64,000 nt of DNA, from NCBI RefSeq assembly GCF_028863665.1, contig NZ_JARBFX010000008.1:1-64000 (forward strand), given 5' to 3'. This DNA is from Aquabacter sediminis (GTDB lineage: Bacteria > Pseudomonadota > Alphaproteobacteria > Rhizobiales > Xanthobacteraceae). A program made the translations under genes and the position numbers. The notes under the pieces are model-generated. The model was not told where the DNA came from. It saw only the letters and a program-made list of their open reading frames with translations, and searched no databases. How positions within the stretch are numbered: the stretch's first letter is position 1; each line of letters starts with the position of its first letter. This document shows, one piece after another, positions 18,278-27,266 of the stretch.

Positions 18278-18598
18278 GGCTCAACTCCGTTCGGCGACGT
18301 GACGAACTCTCCTCCCTTGCGTGGTCTTGAGGGGTGGGGACCGGCGCCGAACCTGCCCATTCCGCCTTCTTGGCCGAGCCATCCAGGGATGGTCGGCGGC
18401 ACGGACCCGATGGTGCGGGTCCGGGACGGCGGAAATGAGGTGCACTGCACAAAAGGTCAAGGCGACTGACCTTTCAAATCCGATCCATTGTGGACGCATC
18501 TGCGCAGGCTGCGACATAATCGCTTGCCAACAAAGGCATTCTCACCGTCATGCCCCTGTCGCATGCCTGCTGCGCCGCAGCATCATGCCTGCGACCTG
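18278..18598. other. Intergenic region upstream of the GNAT gene
   Basis: This is 320 bases without a supported gene. It holds the GGTGCACTGCA element at 18439-18449. Nothing else recognised. Confidence 0.4.
18438..18454. promoter_or_regulatory. TGCA-N-TGCA operator-like dyad
   Basis: GGTGCACTGCACAAAA lies about 160 bases upstream of the GNAT start. Its complement TTTTGTGCAGTGCACC matches TTTGATGCAGTGCACC upstream of the fused indolepyruvate oxidoreductase at 14 of 16 positions. TGCA-N-TGCA dyads resemble what I recall of PhaR/AniA sites in alphaproteobacteria, but this assignment is a guess. Confidence 0.4.
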
Positions 18599-19894
18599 CT
18601 AGCGCACGAGGATGGCGCGGAAGTCGTTCACGTTGGTCAAAGTGGGCCCGGTGGTCACCAGACGGTCCAAAGCGGCGAAGAAGCTGTAGCCGTCATTATT
18701 GAGGAGCATCTGCGCCGCGCTCAGCCCGGCTGCCTCCGCCTCGGACAGGATGGCCGCGTCAAACCAGGCGCCCGCTGAATCCTCAGTGCCATCGATGCCG
18801 TCGGTATCGCAGGCGATGGCCGAAATACCCCCCGCGCCCTTCAGCGACAGCGCCAGGGCCAGCAGGAATTCCACATTGCGCCCGCCTCGCCCGTGGCCGC
18901 GCACGGTCACCGTGGTCTCCCCGCCGGAGAGCAGCACGCCGGGTGTCTTGAGCGGCACGCCGTGCAGGCTGGCGCAGCGGGCGATCCCGGCAAAGACATG
19001 CGCGGCCTCCCGCGCCTCGCCCTCGATGGCATCGCCGAGGATAAGGCTGGAAAGGCCCAGTTCCGCCGCCCGCTTCTCCGCCGCCCGCAGCGCCATGAGC
19101 GGCGTGGCGATCATGTGCACCGCCTGGTCGGGCGGCGTTTCCCCGGACACGGTGTTGGAGCGGATCACGGCCTCCAAAGCGGGCGTTGTCTCCACGCGCC
19201 AGGTGCGCATGAGGCTGAGCACCTCCTCGGGGTCGGACGCCTCGGGAATGGTGGGACCCGAGCCGATCGCCGCAGGGTCATCCCCCGGCACGTCGGAGAT
19301 GAGATAGGTCACCGCCCGCGCCGGAGCGATGGCGGCGGCGAGCCGCCCGCCCTTGATGGCCGAGACCGCCTTGCGCACCTTGTTCATCACGCCGATGGGC
19401 GCACCCGACTTCAAAAGCGCCTTGTTCAGCGCCTGCTTGTCGGCGAGCGTCAGGCCCTCCGCCGGCAAGGTCAGCAGGGAAGAAGCGCCCCCCGACATGA
19501 GGCAGATCACCAGGTCCTGCGGCCCCGCCGAGCGGGCGAGGTCCAGGATGCGCCGCGCCGCGGCAAGGCCCGCCTCGTCCGGCACCGGATGGGCCGCCTC
19601 CACCACCTCGATGGAGCGGGTGGGGCAGGCATGGCCATAGCGGGTAACAATGAGACCTTCGCAGGGATGGGCCCAAGCCTCCTCGAAGGCCTGCGCCATC
19701 AGGGCCGAGGCCTTGCCGGCGCCGATGACGATGGTGCGCCCGCCGGGCCCCGGCGGCTCCGGCAGCAGGCCCTCGAACTTGCCCTGCGGCAAGGCGGCGG
19801 CGAGCGCGGCGTCATAGAGCGTGCGCAGGATCTGCGCGTCGGTCAGGGTCTGAAATTCGGCGGCTGGCGTGGACTCAGCGGCTGGCGTGGACAT
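18599..19894 (-). CDS. Glycerate 2-kinase (MOFRL family)
   Basis: The 431-residue protein has the DUF4147 domain followed by the MOFRL domain. Signatures are VIGAGKASALMAQAFE, CLMSGGASSLLTLP, SDVPGDDPAAIGSGPT, VLLSGGETTVTVRGHGRGGR and DTDGIDGTEDSAGAW. It phosphorylates D-glycerate to 2-phosphoglycerate, feeding glyoxylate, serine or tartrate carbon into glycolysis. The N-terminus shows a small tandem repeat (STPAAE twice). It is transcribed away from nothing obvious; no other glyoxylate gene is adjacent. Confidence 0.92.
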   Translation of the reverse strand: MSTPAAESTPAAEFQTLTDAQILRTLYDAALAAALPQGKFEGLLPEPPGPGGRTIVIGAGKASALMAQAFEEAWAHPCEGLIVTRYGHACPTRSIEVVEAAHPVPDEAGLAAARRILDLARSAGPQDLVICLMSGGASSLLTLPAEGLTLADKQALNKALLKSGAPIGVMNKVRKAVSAIKGGRLAAAIAPARAVTYLISDVPGDDPAAIGSGPTIPEASDPEEVLSLMRTWRVETTPALEAVIRSNTVSGETPPDQAVHMIATPLMALRAAEKRAAELGLSSLILGDAIEGEAREAAHVFAGIARCASLHGVPLKTPGVLLSGGETTVTVRGHGRGGRNVEFLLALALSLKGAGGISAIACDTDGIDGTEDSAGAWFDAAILSEAEAAGLSAAQMLLNNDGYSFFAALDRLVTTGPTLTNVNDFRAILVR

Positions 19895-20035
19895 GGCCCA
19901 TCTCCCTCGCGGCGTCCCGAACCCTGAGGGCGTCTGGGATTCATTATTTCAGGCAGTGGTAGCCCCGTCGCCGCCCGCGATCAATGGCCCTGCATGCCGA
20001 ACCCTGCGCGCGGCAACGCTAAGTGTCCCCCATCC

Positions 20036-20941
20036 CTAATCCGGCGAAACCCCGACCTTGGCCCGGAAGGCCACGCGCAGCCCTTCCGCCAGCGCCGCCG
20101 CCGCCGGGGAGAGGGTGCGCCGGGTCGGGGTAATCAGCCCCAGCGCCCGCCGGACCACCGGCTTTTCCAGCCGCCGCATGACGAGCCCCTGGCGCGGGAA
20201 CATGGCAAAGGTGAGCGCCGGCAAGGCGGTCACGCCGAGACCCGCCGCCACCAGGGCGACAGCGGAGGGGATCTGCTCCACCTCGAACCGGGGCGCCAGC
20301 GCCACGTCGGCCGCCGCAAGGCCGCCATCCACCAGCCGCCGCACCGAGGTGGAGCGGGCAAGCGCCACGAAGGGATGGCCCGCCAGCGTCCCCCAGGGCA
20401 GCGCGCCACGCCCCGCCAAGGGATGGTTACGTCGCATGAGGGCATAGACATCGTCCGCCCCCAGCGGTTCATAGGCCAGAAGCTCCCCCGCCGGCCGCAT
20501 GGTGACGGCGAGATCCGCCACCCCGTCCTCCACCAGGCCAACGGCGCGCTCATGGAGCACGTCGCACACCGCCAGCTCCGCCTCCGGAAAGGCGCGGCGC
20601 AAGGCGTCCGTCGCGGCCGGGAGAATGGCGGCGGCAATGGAAGGCAAAAGCGCAATGCACACGCGCGGGCGCCGCTGACCCCGCTCGGCAATGTCCTGGA
20701 GGCCGGCGCGCACGTCGCGCACCACCTCCTCGGCGAGGCCCGCCAGTGCTTCCCCATCCTTGGTGAGGCTGAGGCGGCGGGTGGTGCGGTCGAACAGGCG
20801 CAAACCCAGCTCCGCCTCCATGCGGCGGATGCTTTCGCTCAAGGCCGGCTGGGAAATGCCCAGCACCTGCGCGGCTTCCGTGAAGCTCAAGGCGCGCGCG
20901 GCGCAGGCGAAGACTTCCAGCTGGCGCACGGTGACATTCAT
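20036..20941 (-). CDS. LysR family transcriptional regulator
   Basis: The 301-residue protein begins with the LysR helix-turn-helix (VRQLEVFACAARALSFTEAA, then LGISQPALSESIRRMEAELG) followed by a periplasmic-binding-like effector domain. It diverges from the AtuA-like operon with 136 bases between the starts. In LysR systems this usually means control of the neighbour and of itself. The spacer contains an AT-rich tract (ATTATACAGTTGCATTATTT) fit for a T-N11-A operator. The effector is unknown. Confidence 0.92.
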   Translation of the reverse strand: MNVTVRQLEVFACAARALSFTEAAQVLGISQPALSESIRRMEAELGLRLFDRTTRRLSLTKDGEALAGLAEEVVRDVRAGLQDIAERGQRRPRVCIALLPSIAAAILPAATDALRRAFPEAELAVCDVLHERAVGLVEDGVADLAVTMRPAGELLAYEPLGADDVYALMRRNHPLAGRGALPWGTLAGHPFVALARSTSVRRLVDGGLAAADVALAPRFEVEQIPSAVALVAAGLGVTALPALTFAMFPRQGLVMRRLEKPVVRRALGLITPTRRTLSPAAAALAEGLRVAFRAKVGVSPD

Positions 20942-21077
20942 CGTATCACCCTATGAAATTATACAGTTGCATTATTTGACGTGATGAATGGGGGCTGTCT
21001 AGGATTTTCCGGACCGGCGGGGGAACGACCGGTGCAGCCGTAGTGCCCGCGCAGACGGGCCGGCACGGGAGGATGGG
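20942..21077. promoter_or_regulatory. Divergent LysR/AtuA promoter region
   Basis: The spacer is AT-rich between about 20945 and 20995, in sharp contrast to its flanks. It carries likely -10 hexamers for both directions and an ATACAG/GCATTAT region that could bind the LysR protein. No exact operator could be assigned. Confidence 0.4.
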
Positions 21078-22451
21078 ATGACGGACGTGGTGCGCATCGG
21101 CTCCGGTGCCGGCTTTGCGGGCGACCGGGTGGACGCCGCAATCCCGGTGGTGGCGGAACTGAGCCGCCATGCGGGGCCGCGCTTCCTCATCTTCGAGACC
21201 CTGGCGGAACGCACGCTCGCCGCCTGCCAGCTGGCGCGCCGCAATGATCCCACGCGCGGCTACAGCCCGGCGCTGGAGCGCTTCGTCGCCCCCATCCTGG
21301 CCCCGTGCCTGTCCTCCGGCATCCGCATCATCGGCAATTTCGGCGCCGCCAATCCCCGGGCCGCGGCGGCCCGTATCGCGGCCCTGGCCAAGGCCGCCGG
21401 CTTTTCCCCCCGTATTGCGGTGGTGGAAGGCGCAAGCCTGGAGGATCGCCTGAGCGTCGGCGATCTGGCCGCCCGCGAGGTGGGCGGTCGCCTGCTGGAG
21501 GGGCAGGACGCCATCGTCTCGGCAGACGCCTATATCGGCGCCACCGCCATCATGGAGGCGCTGGATCTCGGCGCCGACATCGTGGTGACCGGCCGCATCG
21601 CCGACCCCGCCTTGGCGCTCGGCCCGCTGCGCCATGTGTTCCGCTGGGAGGAGACGGACTGGGACCGCCTCGCCGCCGGGACGCTGGCCGGCCATCTCCT
21701 GGAATGCGGATCCCAGGTCTCGGGCGGCTATTTCGCCGATCCGGGGATCAAGGACGTGCCGGATCTGGCCCATGTGGGATTTCCCATCGCCGAGATCGCG
21801 CGCGACGGCACGCTCACGCTCTCCAAGCCGCCGGGGACGGGCGGGCGCATCGATCGCTTCACCGTGATCGAGCAGATGCTTTACGAAATCCATGATCCCG
21901 CCGCCTATCTCACCCCCGACGTGGTGCTCGACATCACCGCCGCCCGCGTGGACGAGATCGGCCCGGACCGCGTGCGGGTGAGCGGGGCGCGCGGCCATGC
22001 GCGGCCGGACACGCTGAAAACCACGGTCTGCTTCGAGGCGGGGCACCTGGCGGAAGCCGAAATCTCCTATGCCGGCCCCAATGCCGCCGCCCGCGCCGCG
22101 CTGGCCGCTGAGATCATCCGCACCCGCATGGGCGAGCAGGCGCCGAGCCTGACCGTGCGGGTCGATGCCATCGGCATTGCCAGTCTCTTCAACGACACCG
22201 CCGGCGATGTGCTCGCCGCGCGCCTGCCGGAGGCGCGAACGCCGGACGTGCGCCTGCGCTTTGCCGCCCAATCCAGCGACCTGAATGCGCTGAACCTGCT
22301 GCTGGACGAGGTAGAGGCGCTCTATTGCGTCGGCCCGGCCGGCGGCGGGGGCGTGCGGCGCCATCTCACGGCGCGCCTGTCCAGCGCCTCTTGCCTGGTG
22401 GAGCGCGCCTTCACGCAGCCCCGCGCCACCCTCCTGGAGGAAGCGGCATGA
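21078..22451 (+). CDS. AtuA-type (DUF1446) acyclic terpene utilisation protein
   Basis: The 457-residue protein matches the DUF1446/AtuA family: VVRIGSGAGFAGDRVDAA at the N-terminus, RIIGNFGAANPRAAA, DIVVTGRIADPALALGPL and HLLECGSQVSGGYFADPGIK. AtuA is needed for citronellol/geraniol growth in Pseudomonas, but its reaction is not established, and relatives occur in unrelated carboxylate pathways. It forms an operon with the small AtuA-like partner (ATGA overlap) and a Bug receptor. Confidence 0.85.
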   Translation: MTDVVRIGSGAGFAGDRVDAAIPVVAELSRHAGPRFLIFETLAERTLAACQLARRNDPTRGYSPALERFVAPILAPCLSSGIRIIGNFGAANPRAAAARIAALAKAAGFSPRIAVVEGASLEDRLSVGDLAAREVGGRLLEGQDAIVSADAYIGATAIMEALDLGADIVVTGRIADPALALGPLRHVFRWEETDWDRLAAGTLAGHLLECGSQVSGGYFADPGIKDVPDLAHVGFPIAEIARDGTLTLSKPPGTGGRIDRFTVIEQMLYEIHDPAAYLTPDVVLDITAARVDEIGPDRVRVSGARGHARPDTLKTTVCFEAGHLAEAEISYAGPNAAARAALAAEIIRTRMGEQAPSLTVRVDAIGIASLFNDTAGDVLAARLPEARTPDVRLRFAAQSSDLNALNLLLDEVEALYCVGPAGGGGVRRHLTARLSSASCLVERAFTQPRATLLEEAA

Positions 22452-22834
22452 CCTTGCACCACCCGGCGCCCCTTCTTCTGCACCGCCTCGCCTTCGCCCG
22501 CGCCGGCGACAAGGGCAACCGGGCGAACATCGCGCTGGTCTGCCGCGTGCCCGAGGCCTTCCCCGCCTTGGCCGAGCAGGTGACGGCCGAGGCGGTCGCC
22601 GCCCATTTCGCCAGTCGGCATCCCACCCGCGTGGTGCGCTACGACCTGCCGAGCCTTGGCGCCTTCAATTTCGTGCTGGACGACGTGCTGGAGGGCGGGG
22701 TGAACGCCTCTCTCGGCCTCGACGGTCACGGCAAGTCCCTGTCCTTCTGCCTGCTCGAACTGGAGCTGGCGCCGACGCCAAAGGTGCAGGAGGCGCTGTG
22801 CCTCCTGGCCGCAAATACGCTCGCAACCATCTGA
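22448..22834 (+). CDS. Small AtuA-like partner protein
   Basis: The 128-residue protein has LHRLAFARAGDKGNRANIAL, the motif of the AtuA-like C-terminal domain that in some bacteria is fused to DUF1446. Here it is a separate gene overlapping its partner by four bases, so the two likely form a complex. The ending LAANTLATI is preceded by a region rich in Leu and Glu. The biochemical role is unknown. Confidence 0.8.
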   Translation: MTLHHPAPLLLHRLAFARAGDKGNRANIALVCRVPEAFPALAEQVTAEAVAAHFASRHPTRVVRYDLPSLGAFNFVLDDVLEGGVNASLGLDGHGKSLSFCLLELELAPTPKVQEALCLLAANTLATI

Positions 22835-22851
22835 AAAACCGGAGGAACCCC

Positions 22852-23865
22852 ATGGACAAGACGCTTTCCGCGCCGCCTGGCGCCCGCCCCCTCACCCGCC
22901 GCACGGCACTCGCCGCCACCTTCGCGGCGGGCTTGGCCCTGGCCTTCGGCGCGGCACCGGCCTGCGCCGATACCTATCCCTCCCGTCCCATCAAATTCGT
23001 GGTGCCCTTCTCCGCCGGCAGCGCCACCGATACGCTGGCCCGCGTGCTCGCCCAGAATGTCTCGGCCACTCTCGGCGGGTCGGTGGTGGTGGAGAACGTA
23101 CCCGGCGCCAACGGCCAGATCGCCGCCTCGCAGGTGGCCCGCGCCGCGCCGGACGGCTACACCATCCTCATCACCTCCAACTCCACCCATGCCTCCAACC
23201 AGGCGCTCTACAAGAAGCTGAGCTATGACCATGTGAAGGATTTCGAGCCCATCTCGAAGCTCGGCTCCATCACGCTCGCTTTGGTGGTGAACCCCTCCGT
23301 GCCGGTGACCACGGCGCAGGAGTTCATCGCCTATGCCAAGGCCAATCCGGGCAAGCTCTCCTTCGGCGCCGGCTCCGCGTCCTCCCGCCTTGCGGTGGAG
23401 ATGCTGAAAAGCCAGGCCGGGGTCGACATTCTCTATGTGCCCTACAAGTCCAATCCCCAGGCGGTGACGGATCTGCTTGGCGGCCAGGTGCAGGTGATGT
23501 TCGCCGACATCTCCACCACCATGCCGTCCGCCCGCGCCGGCAAGCTGAAGGCGCTGGCGGTCTCGAGCGCCGAGCGCTCGGCGTTGGCGCCCGACCTGCC
23601 CACCATGCGGGAGGCCGGCCTGAAGGAGTATGAGCTGACCGCCTGGTTCGCCGCCTTCGCCCCGGCCAAGACGCCGAAGGACATCATCGACACCCTCGAC
23701 AAGGCCTTCATCAAGGCCATGAGCGAAAAGAGCGTCCAGGACACGCTGGTGGGCGCCGGCATCGAGCCGTCTTCCTCCACCCCGGCGGAACTGGCCGCCT
23801 TCGTTGCGTCCGAAACCAAGAAGTGGGCTGAGATCACCAAGGCCGCCGGCATCGAGCCGGAATGA
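22852..23865 (+). CDS. Bug/TctC family solute-binding protein
   Basis: The 337-residue protein is a periplasmic tripartite tricarboxylate-type receptor. A signal sequence with twin Arg (LTRRTALAATFAAGLALAFG) is followed by YPSRPIKFVVPFSAGSATDT, ENVPGANGQIAASQVARAAP and DGYTILITSN. GGAGG lies just ahead of the start. Binding of a carboxylate substrate for the AtuA pathway is the likely role. No TctA/TctB membrane genes are adjacent, as is common for the many orphan Bug proteins. Confidence 0.9.
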   Translation: MDKTLSAPPGARPLTRRTALAATFAAGLALAFGAAPACADTYPSRPIKFVVPFSAGSATDTLARVLAQNVSATLGGSVVVENVPGANGQIAASQVARAAPDGYTILITSNSTHASNQALYKKLSYDHVKDFEPISKLGSITLALVVNPSVPVTTAQEFIAYAKANPGKLSFGAGSASSRLAVEMLKSQAGVDILYVPYKSNPQAVTDLLGGQVQVMFADISTTMPSARAGKLKALAVSSAERSALAPDLPTMREAGLKEYELTAWFAAFAPAKTPKDIIDTLDKAFIKAMSEKSVQDTLVGAGIEPSSSTPAELAAFVASETKKWAEITKAAGIEPE

Positions 23866-23877
23866 GATTGGCGCTTC

Positions 23878-23921
23878 GGGCCGGCGGGCGGGCGTGATTT
23901 CCAACGCCCGCCCGCCGGCCC
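23878..23921 (+). terminator. Perfect 18-bp hairpin after the Bug gene
   Basis: The arms at 23878-23895 and 23904-23921 are exact complements, with loop GATTTCCA, 12 bases past the stop. Only a short T run follows (TGCGCCTTT), but the stem is very stable. Confidence 0.8.
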
Positions 23922-23953
23922 TGCGCCTTTCCTCCCGCGCTTCCCGCGCCTAT

Positions 23954-24862
23954 ATGGCCGGCATGAGCCATCTCCTGTTCGATCGTCCCCTTCTGCGCCG
24001 GCGGCTGGCGCGTGCCGCGGGCATGGGGCCTGCCGATTTCCTGCTGGAGCGGGTCGCCGAGGACCTGGCCGACCGGGTGATGGCGGTGCGCCGCACCTTC
24101 GCCCGCGCGGTGGACCTCGGCACGCCCACCGATGCGGTGGCGCGCGCGCTGGCCGGAGCGGGCAATGTGGAACAGGTCTTCCGCGCCGCGCCCCTGTCGC
24201 TCGGCCTTGGCGCCGCCTGTCCGGGGGTGGTGGCCGACGAGGAGGCGCTGCCCTTCGCCGATGGTGCACTGGACCTGATCGTGTCCGGGCTTTCCCTCCA
24301 GCATGTGAACGACCTGCCGGGCACCTTTGCCCAGGTGCGCCGCGCCCTGAAGCCCGACGGGCTGTTTCTCGCCGCCATCGTGGGCGGGGCGAGCCTGACC
24401 GAATTGCGGGAAGCCTTCGCCGCCGCCGAGACCGAGGTCACCGGGGGCCTCTCCCCCCGCGTCGCCCCTTTCGCAGATGTGCGGGACCTGGGCGGGCTGC
24501 TGCAGCGCGCCGGCCTTGCCCTTCCGGTGAGCGACACCGACCGCCTCACCGTGCGCTATTCCAGCCCCTTCGCATTGTTCGCCGACCTGCGCCGCATGGG
24601 CGCCACCAATGCACTGCTGGAGCGGCGCCGGGTGCCGCTGCCACGGGCGGTGCTGCTGCGGGCGGCGGAAATCTATGCGGATCGCTTCTGCGACCCCGAC
24701 GGGCGGGTACGCGCCACCTTCGAGATCGTCTGGCTCTCCGCCTGGGTGCCTCATGAGAGCCAGCAGAAGCCGGCCCGCCCCGGCTCCGCCCGCATGCGCC
24801 TCGCCGATGCGCTCGGCACGGTTGAGCTGAAGACCGGATCGACGCCGGGAGAACCCGCCTGA
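23954..24862 (+). CDS. BioC/NDUFAF5-like methyltransferase
   Basis: The 302-residue protein begins with LLFDRPLLRRRLARAAG, the start typical of the alphaproteobacterial/mitochondrial NDUFAF5 group. It continues with a Methyltransf_11 core: ALPFADGALDLIVSGLSLQH, ALKPDGLFLAAIVGG. NDUFAF5 hydroxylates an Arg in complex I despite its methyltransferase fold, whereas BioC methylates malonyl-ACP; which applies is not visible. The start at 23963 is an alternative. Confidence 0.8.
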   Translation: MAGMSHLLFDRPLLRRRLARAAGMGPADFLLERVAEDLADRVMAVRRTFARAVDLGTPTDAVARALAGAGNVEQVFRAAPLSLGLGAACPGVVADEEALPFADGALDLIVSGLSLQHVNDLPGTFAQVRRALKPDGLFLAAIVGGASLTELREAFAAAETEVTGGLSPRVAPFADVRDLGGLLQRAGLALPVSDTDRLTVRYSSPFALFADLRRMGATNALLERRRVPLPRAVLLRAAEIYADRFCDPDGRVRATFEIVWLSAWVPHESQQKPARPGSARMRLADALGTVELKTGSTPGEPA

Positions 24863-24996
24863 CACGGCGGGCCCGCAGGTCATGCGGGCAACCGCGCCCC
24901 CTTGACCTTGCGCGGTCCAGCCCGTGGGGGCTATGCCAACCGCATCCCCTGGCCCACGGGGCCAGCCGGCGCCGCAGACGGAACGAGGCAGAAGAC

Positions 24997-25812
24997 ATGC
25001 GTGAGGAACGGCAAGCCACGGTCCGGATTGGCGCCAAGGACTATCTGATCGTCTCCGACGACGATTACCTCGCCTATGTGGCCAACGGGTTCGAGCCCGA
25101 CACGGTGCGGCTGCTCAGCAGCCTTCTGCGCCCGGGCGACACGGTCCTGGATATCGGCGCCAATATCGGCTGCACTGCGCTTCTGTTCGGGGAAACGGCG
25201 GCCACCGTGCATGCCTTCGAGCCGTCCCCCACCACCTGCGCCTATCTCACCCGCAATGTGGCGCAGGCTCGGCTTGGCAATGTGCAGGTCCACAATTTCG
25301 GCCTGGGATCGCAGGCGGGCGAGACCAGCCTGACCTTCTCGCCCAACAACCGCTCCGGCGGCTTCGTGTCGGACCGGACCCAGGCCGGGGCGGACCATAC
25401 CACCGAGACCATCCGCATCCGGACCCTCGACGAGGCGGCCCCGGCTTTGGGAATCGACAGGATCGACCTCATCAAGATCGACGTGGAAGGCTTCGAGGGG
25501 CACGTTCTGCGCGGCGGTGCCAAAACCCTGGCGCACCATCGGCCCGTGGTGACGGCGGAGCTGAACCACTGGTGCCTGAATGCGTTCCAGCGCACATCCG
25601 TGCCCGACTTTTTCGACCAGTTGCGGGCCACCTTCCCCCTTTTGCTGGCGGTGGATGGGGCGACCTATCTCGATCTGAACAACGAAGGCGAGCGCTATAC
25701 GGTGATGTATCACCACATCCTGCACATGCGCTTCCCCAATTTGGTGGGCGCCTTCGAGGAGGGGCAGATCGCACCGCTCCGGGCGATGCTCACCCACGGC
25801 TTCGCAGGCTAA
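24997..25812 (+). CDS. FkbM family methyltransferase
   Basis: The 271-residue protein has the FkbM pattern: VLDIGANIGCTALLFGE for SAM binding, VHAFEPSPTTCAYLTRN, and DRIDLIKIDVEGFEGHVLRG. FkbM-type enzymes O-methylate sugars or secondary metabolites. No glycan cluster lies beside it and the gene stands alone, so the substrate cannot be inferred. Confidence 0.88.
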   Translation: MREERQATVRIGAKDYLIVSDDDYLAYVANGFEPDTVRLLSSLLRPGDTVLDIGANIGCTALLFGETAATVHAFEPSPTTCAYLTRNVAQARLGNVQVHNFGLGSQAGETSLTFSPNNRSGGFVSDRTQAGADHTTETIRIRTLDEAAPALGIDRIDLIKIDVEGFEGHVLRGGAKTLAHHRPVVTAELNHWCLNAFQRTSVPDFFDQLRATFPLLLAVDGATYLDLNNEGERYTVMYHHILHMRFPNLVGAFEEGQIAPLRAMLTHGFAG

Positions 25813-25834
25813 AGCCAAGCTCGCGCCGCCGATG

Positions 25835-26449
25835 TCAGCCGCCGTGCTTGTCGAGGAAGTCGAGCACGGTGAGCTGGCGGAAATCCTCGAGCGCGGCGCG
25901 CAGGCGCTCATGCTCCCAGTCCCACCAGGACAGGGCCACCAGGCGCTCCGCCACATCCTCGGGAAAGCGCCACTTGATCACCTGCGCCGGCACCCCGCCC
26001 ACAATGGCATAAGGCGGCACGTCGCGGGTGACCACGGCTCCCGCCGCCACGATGGCGCCGGTTCCGATGGTGCGGCCGGGCAGGATGACCGCCCCGTGTC
26101 CCACCCAGACATCATGCCCCATGCGCACCGGCTGCTCGCGCCGCCACTGGAAAAAGCCGGGCTCATCCTCCGCATCGTCGAAATAGGCGGCCGCGCGATA
26201 GGTGAAATGGGACTGGCTCGCCCGCCACATGGGGTGGTTGCCGGGATTGATCCGGGTCATGGCCGCGATGGAGCAGAACTTGCCGATCTGGCTGTAGGCG
26301 GCCTCGGCATCCCCGGCGATGTAGGAATAGTCCCCCATCTCCACTTCCAGCAGCTTGGTGCGGGCGCCGACTTCCGTATAGCGCCCGAGCTGGCACAGCT
26401 TCACCTGGGCCGTTGGATCGAGGGTGGGAGCAACGCCGAGCTTCTTCAT
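25835..26449 (-). CDS. Phosphonate-associated hexapeptide acetyltransferase
   Basis: The 204-residue protein is a left-handed beta-helix acyltransferase. Hexapeptide repeats include [18 protein letters not shown] and the CAT-like segment [38 protein letters not shown] completes the pattern of the transferases commonly encoded in phn operons. It ends the phnM-2H-acyltransferase set, 11 bases after the preceding stop. Acetylation of an aminophosphonate intermediate is plausible but not shown. Confidence 0.8.
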   Translation of the reverse strand: MKKLGVAPTLDPTAQVKLCQLGRYTEVGARTKLLEVEMGDYSYIAGDAEAAYSQIGKFCSIAAMTRINPGNHPMWRASQSHFTYRAAAYFDDAEDEPGFFQWRREQPVRMGHDVWVGHGAVILPGRTIGTGAIVAAGAVVTRDVPPYAIVGGVPAQVIKWRFPEDVAERLVALSWWDWEHERLRAALEDFRQLTVLDFLDKHGG

Positions 26450-26460
26450 GGGAACGGCCT

Positions 26461-27159
26461 TCAGAGAGGACGGAGCGGCGCGCGGGCGATCTGGCGGAAG
26501 CGCGCGCCCGGCGCCTCCTGCCGGAACAAGGCGAGATCCTCCACCGGCAAGGGCAGATGGGCGCCGGAGGCGGCGAAGGCATCGGCCAGGGTGTTCTGCA
26601 CATGGACGGCAGCATCCACCTCCAGCGGCCCCGACAGGGTCATGTGGAAGCGGAACTCCTCCATCACATAGGGATAGCCATACTGCTCCAGCAGCAGCAT
26701 CTGCCGCTCGGAAAGTCGATCGGGATTGCGCTTGGCCCTCTCGGCCGCCGTCAGCGGTGCGCGCAGATGATCGAGCCGGGCCACCAGCTCGCCCGCCAGG
26801 TCATTGAGAACCGGCGTCGGCGCCGACGGCAGCAAGGCGATGAAAGTGCCGATCCCCTTCACGTCAAGCGGGGGAAGCTCGAAGGCGTGGTGCTGGGCCA
26901 CGAGGTCGGTGAAGGCCCCGATGGCGTCCGCCTCCGACACGCCCTCGGCGAGGCGGAACGGGGGCTTCAGCGTGCCGTGGAAGCCATAGAGGCGCGGCTC
27001 GGCCGTCAGGTCCCGCCAGGATTGGGCATCGAAACCGGCCAGATCCAAAGGCGGCAGGTCTTCGCCCGTAATGGCGTCATAGCCGACCACGCGCGAACCG
27101 AATTGCCAGAGGGCGCTGTCGGGCGGGGGGGCGAGATAGACGGCGTAGCGCGGGGCCAT
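26461..27159 (-). CDS. DUF1045 2H-phosphoesterase-like protein of phn operons
   Basis: The 232-residue protein carries two HxT motifs, [11 protein letters not shown] (about residue 60) and [11 protein letters not shown] (about 170), the hallmark of the 2H phosphoesterase superfamily. It corresponds to the DUF1045 proteins that accompany C-P lyase genes. Such an enzyme could open a cyclic phosphodiester, the job PhnP does in E. coli; this is inference. It lies between phnM and the acyltransferase on the same strand. Confidence 0.8.
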   Translation of the reverse strand: MAPRYAVYLAPPPDSALWQFGSRVVGYDAITGEDLPPLDLAGFDAQSWRDLTAEPRLYGFHGTLKPPFRLAEGVSEADAIGAFTDLVAQHHAFELPPLDVKGIGTFIALLPSAPTPVLNDLAGELVARLDHLRAPLTAAERAKRNPDRLSERQMLLLEQYGYPYVMEEFRFHMTLSGPLEVDAAVHVQNTLADAFAASGAHLPLPVEDLALFRQEAPGARFRQIARAPLRPL

Positions 27160-27266
27160 TTCCTCTCCATTTCGGTTCGGCTCCCCACCCCGGCGGACCG
27201 GCCCGGCGGGGGCTCATCATGCCCCACTGCTATATCCCGCGCGGTCACCCCGGGCGAGGGCAGCGC

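Noticed and set aside
20946-22364. 472-codon minus-strand frame opposite the AtuA gene
   Set aside because: The plus-strand protein has clear DUF1446 motifs and operon overlap; the opposite frame has none.
24997-25812. FkbM gene as a modifying enzyme for the leader peptides
   Set aside because: It is 14 kb away, in a different context, and FkbM enzymes usually act on sugars or small metabolites; no sequence link was seen.
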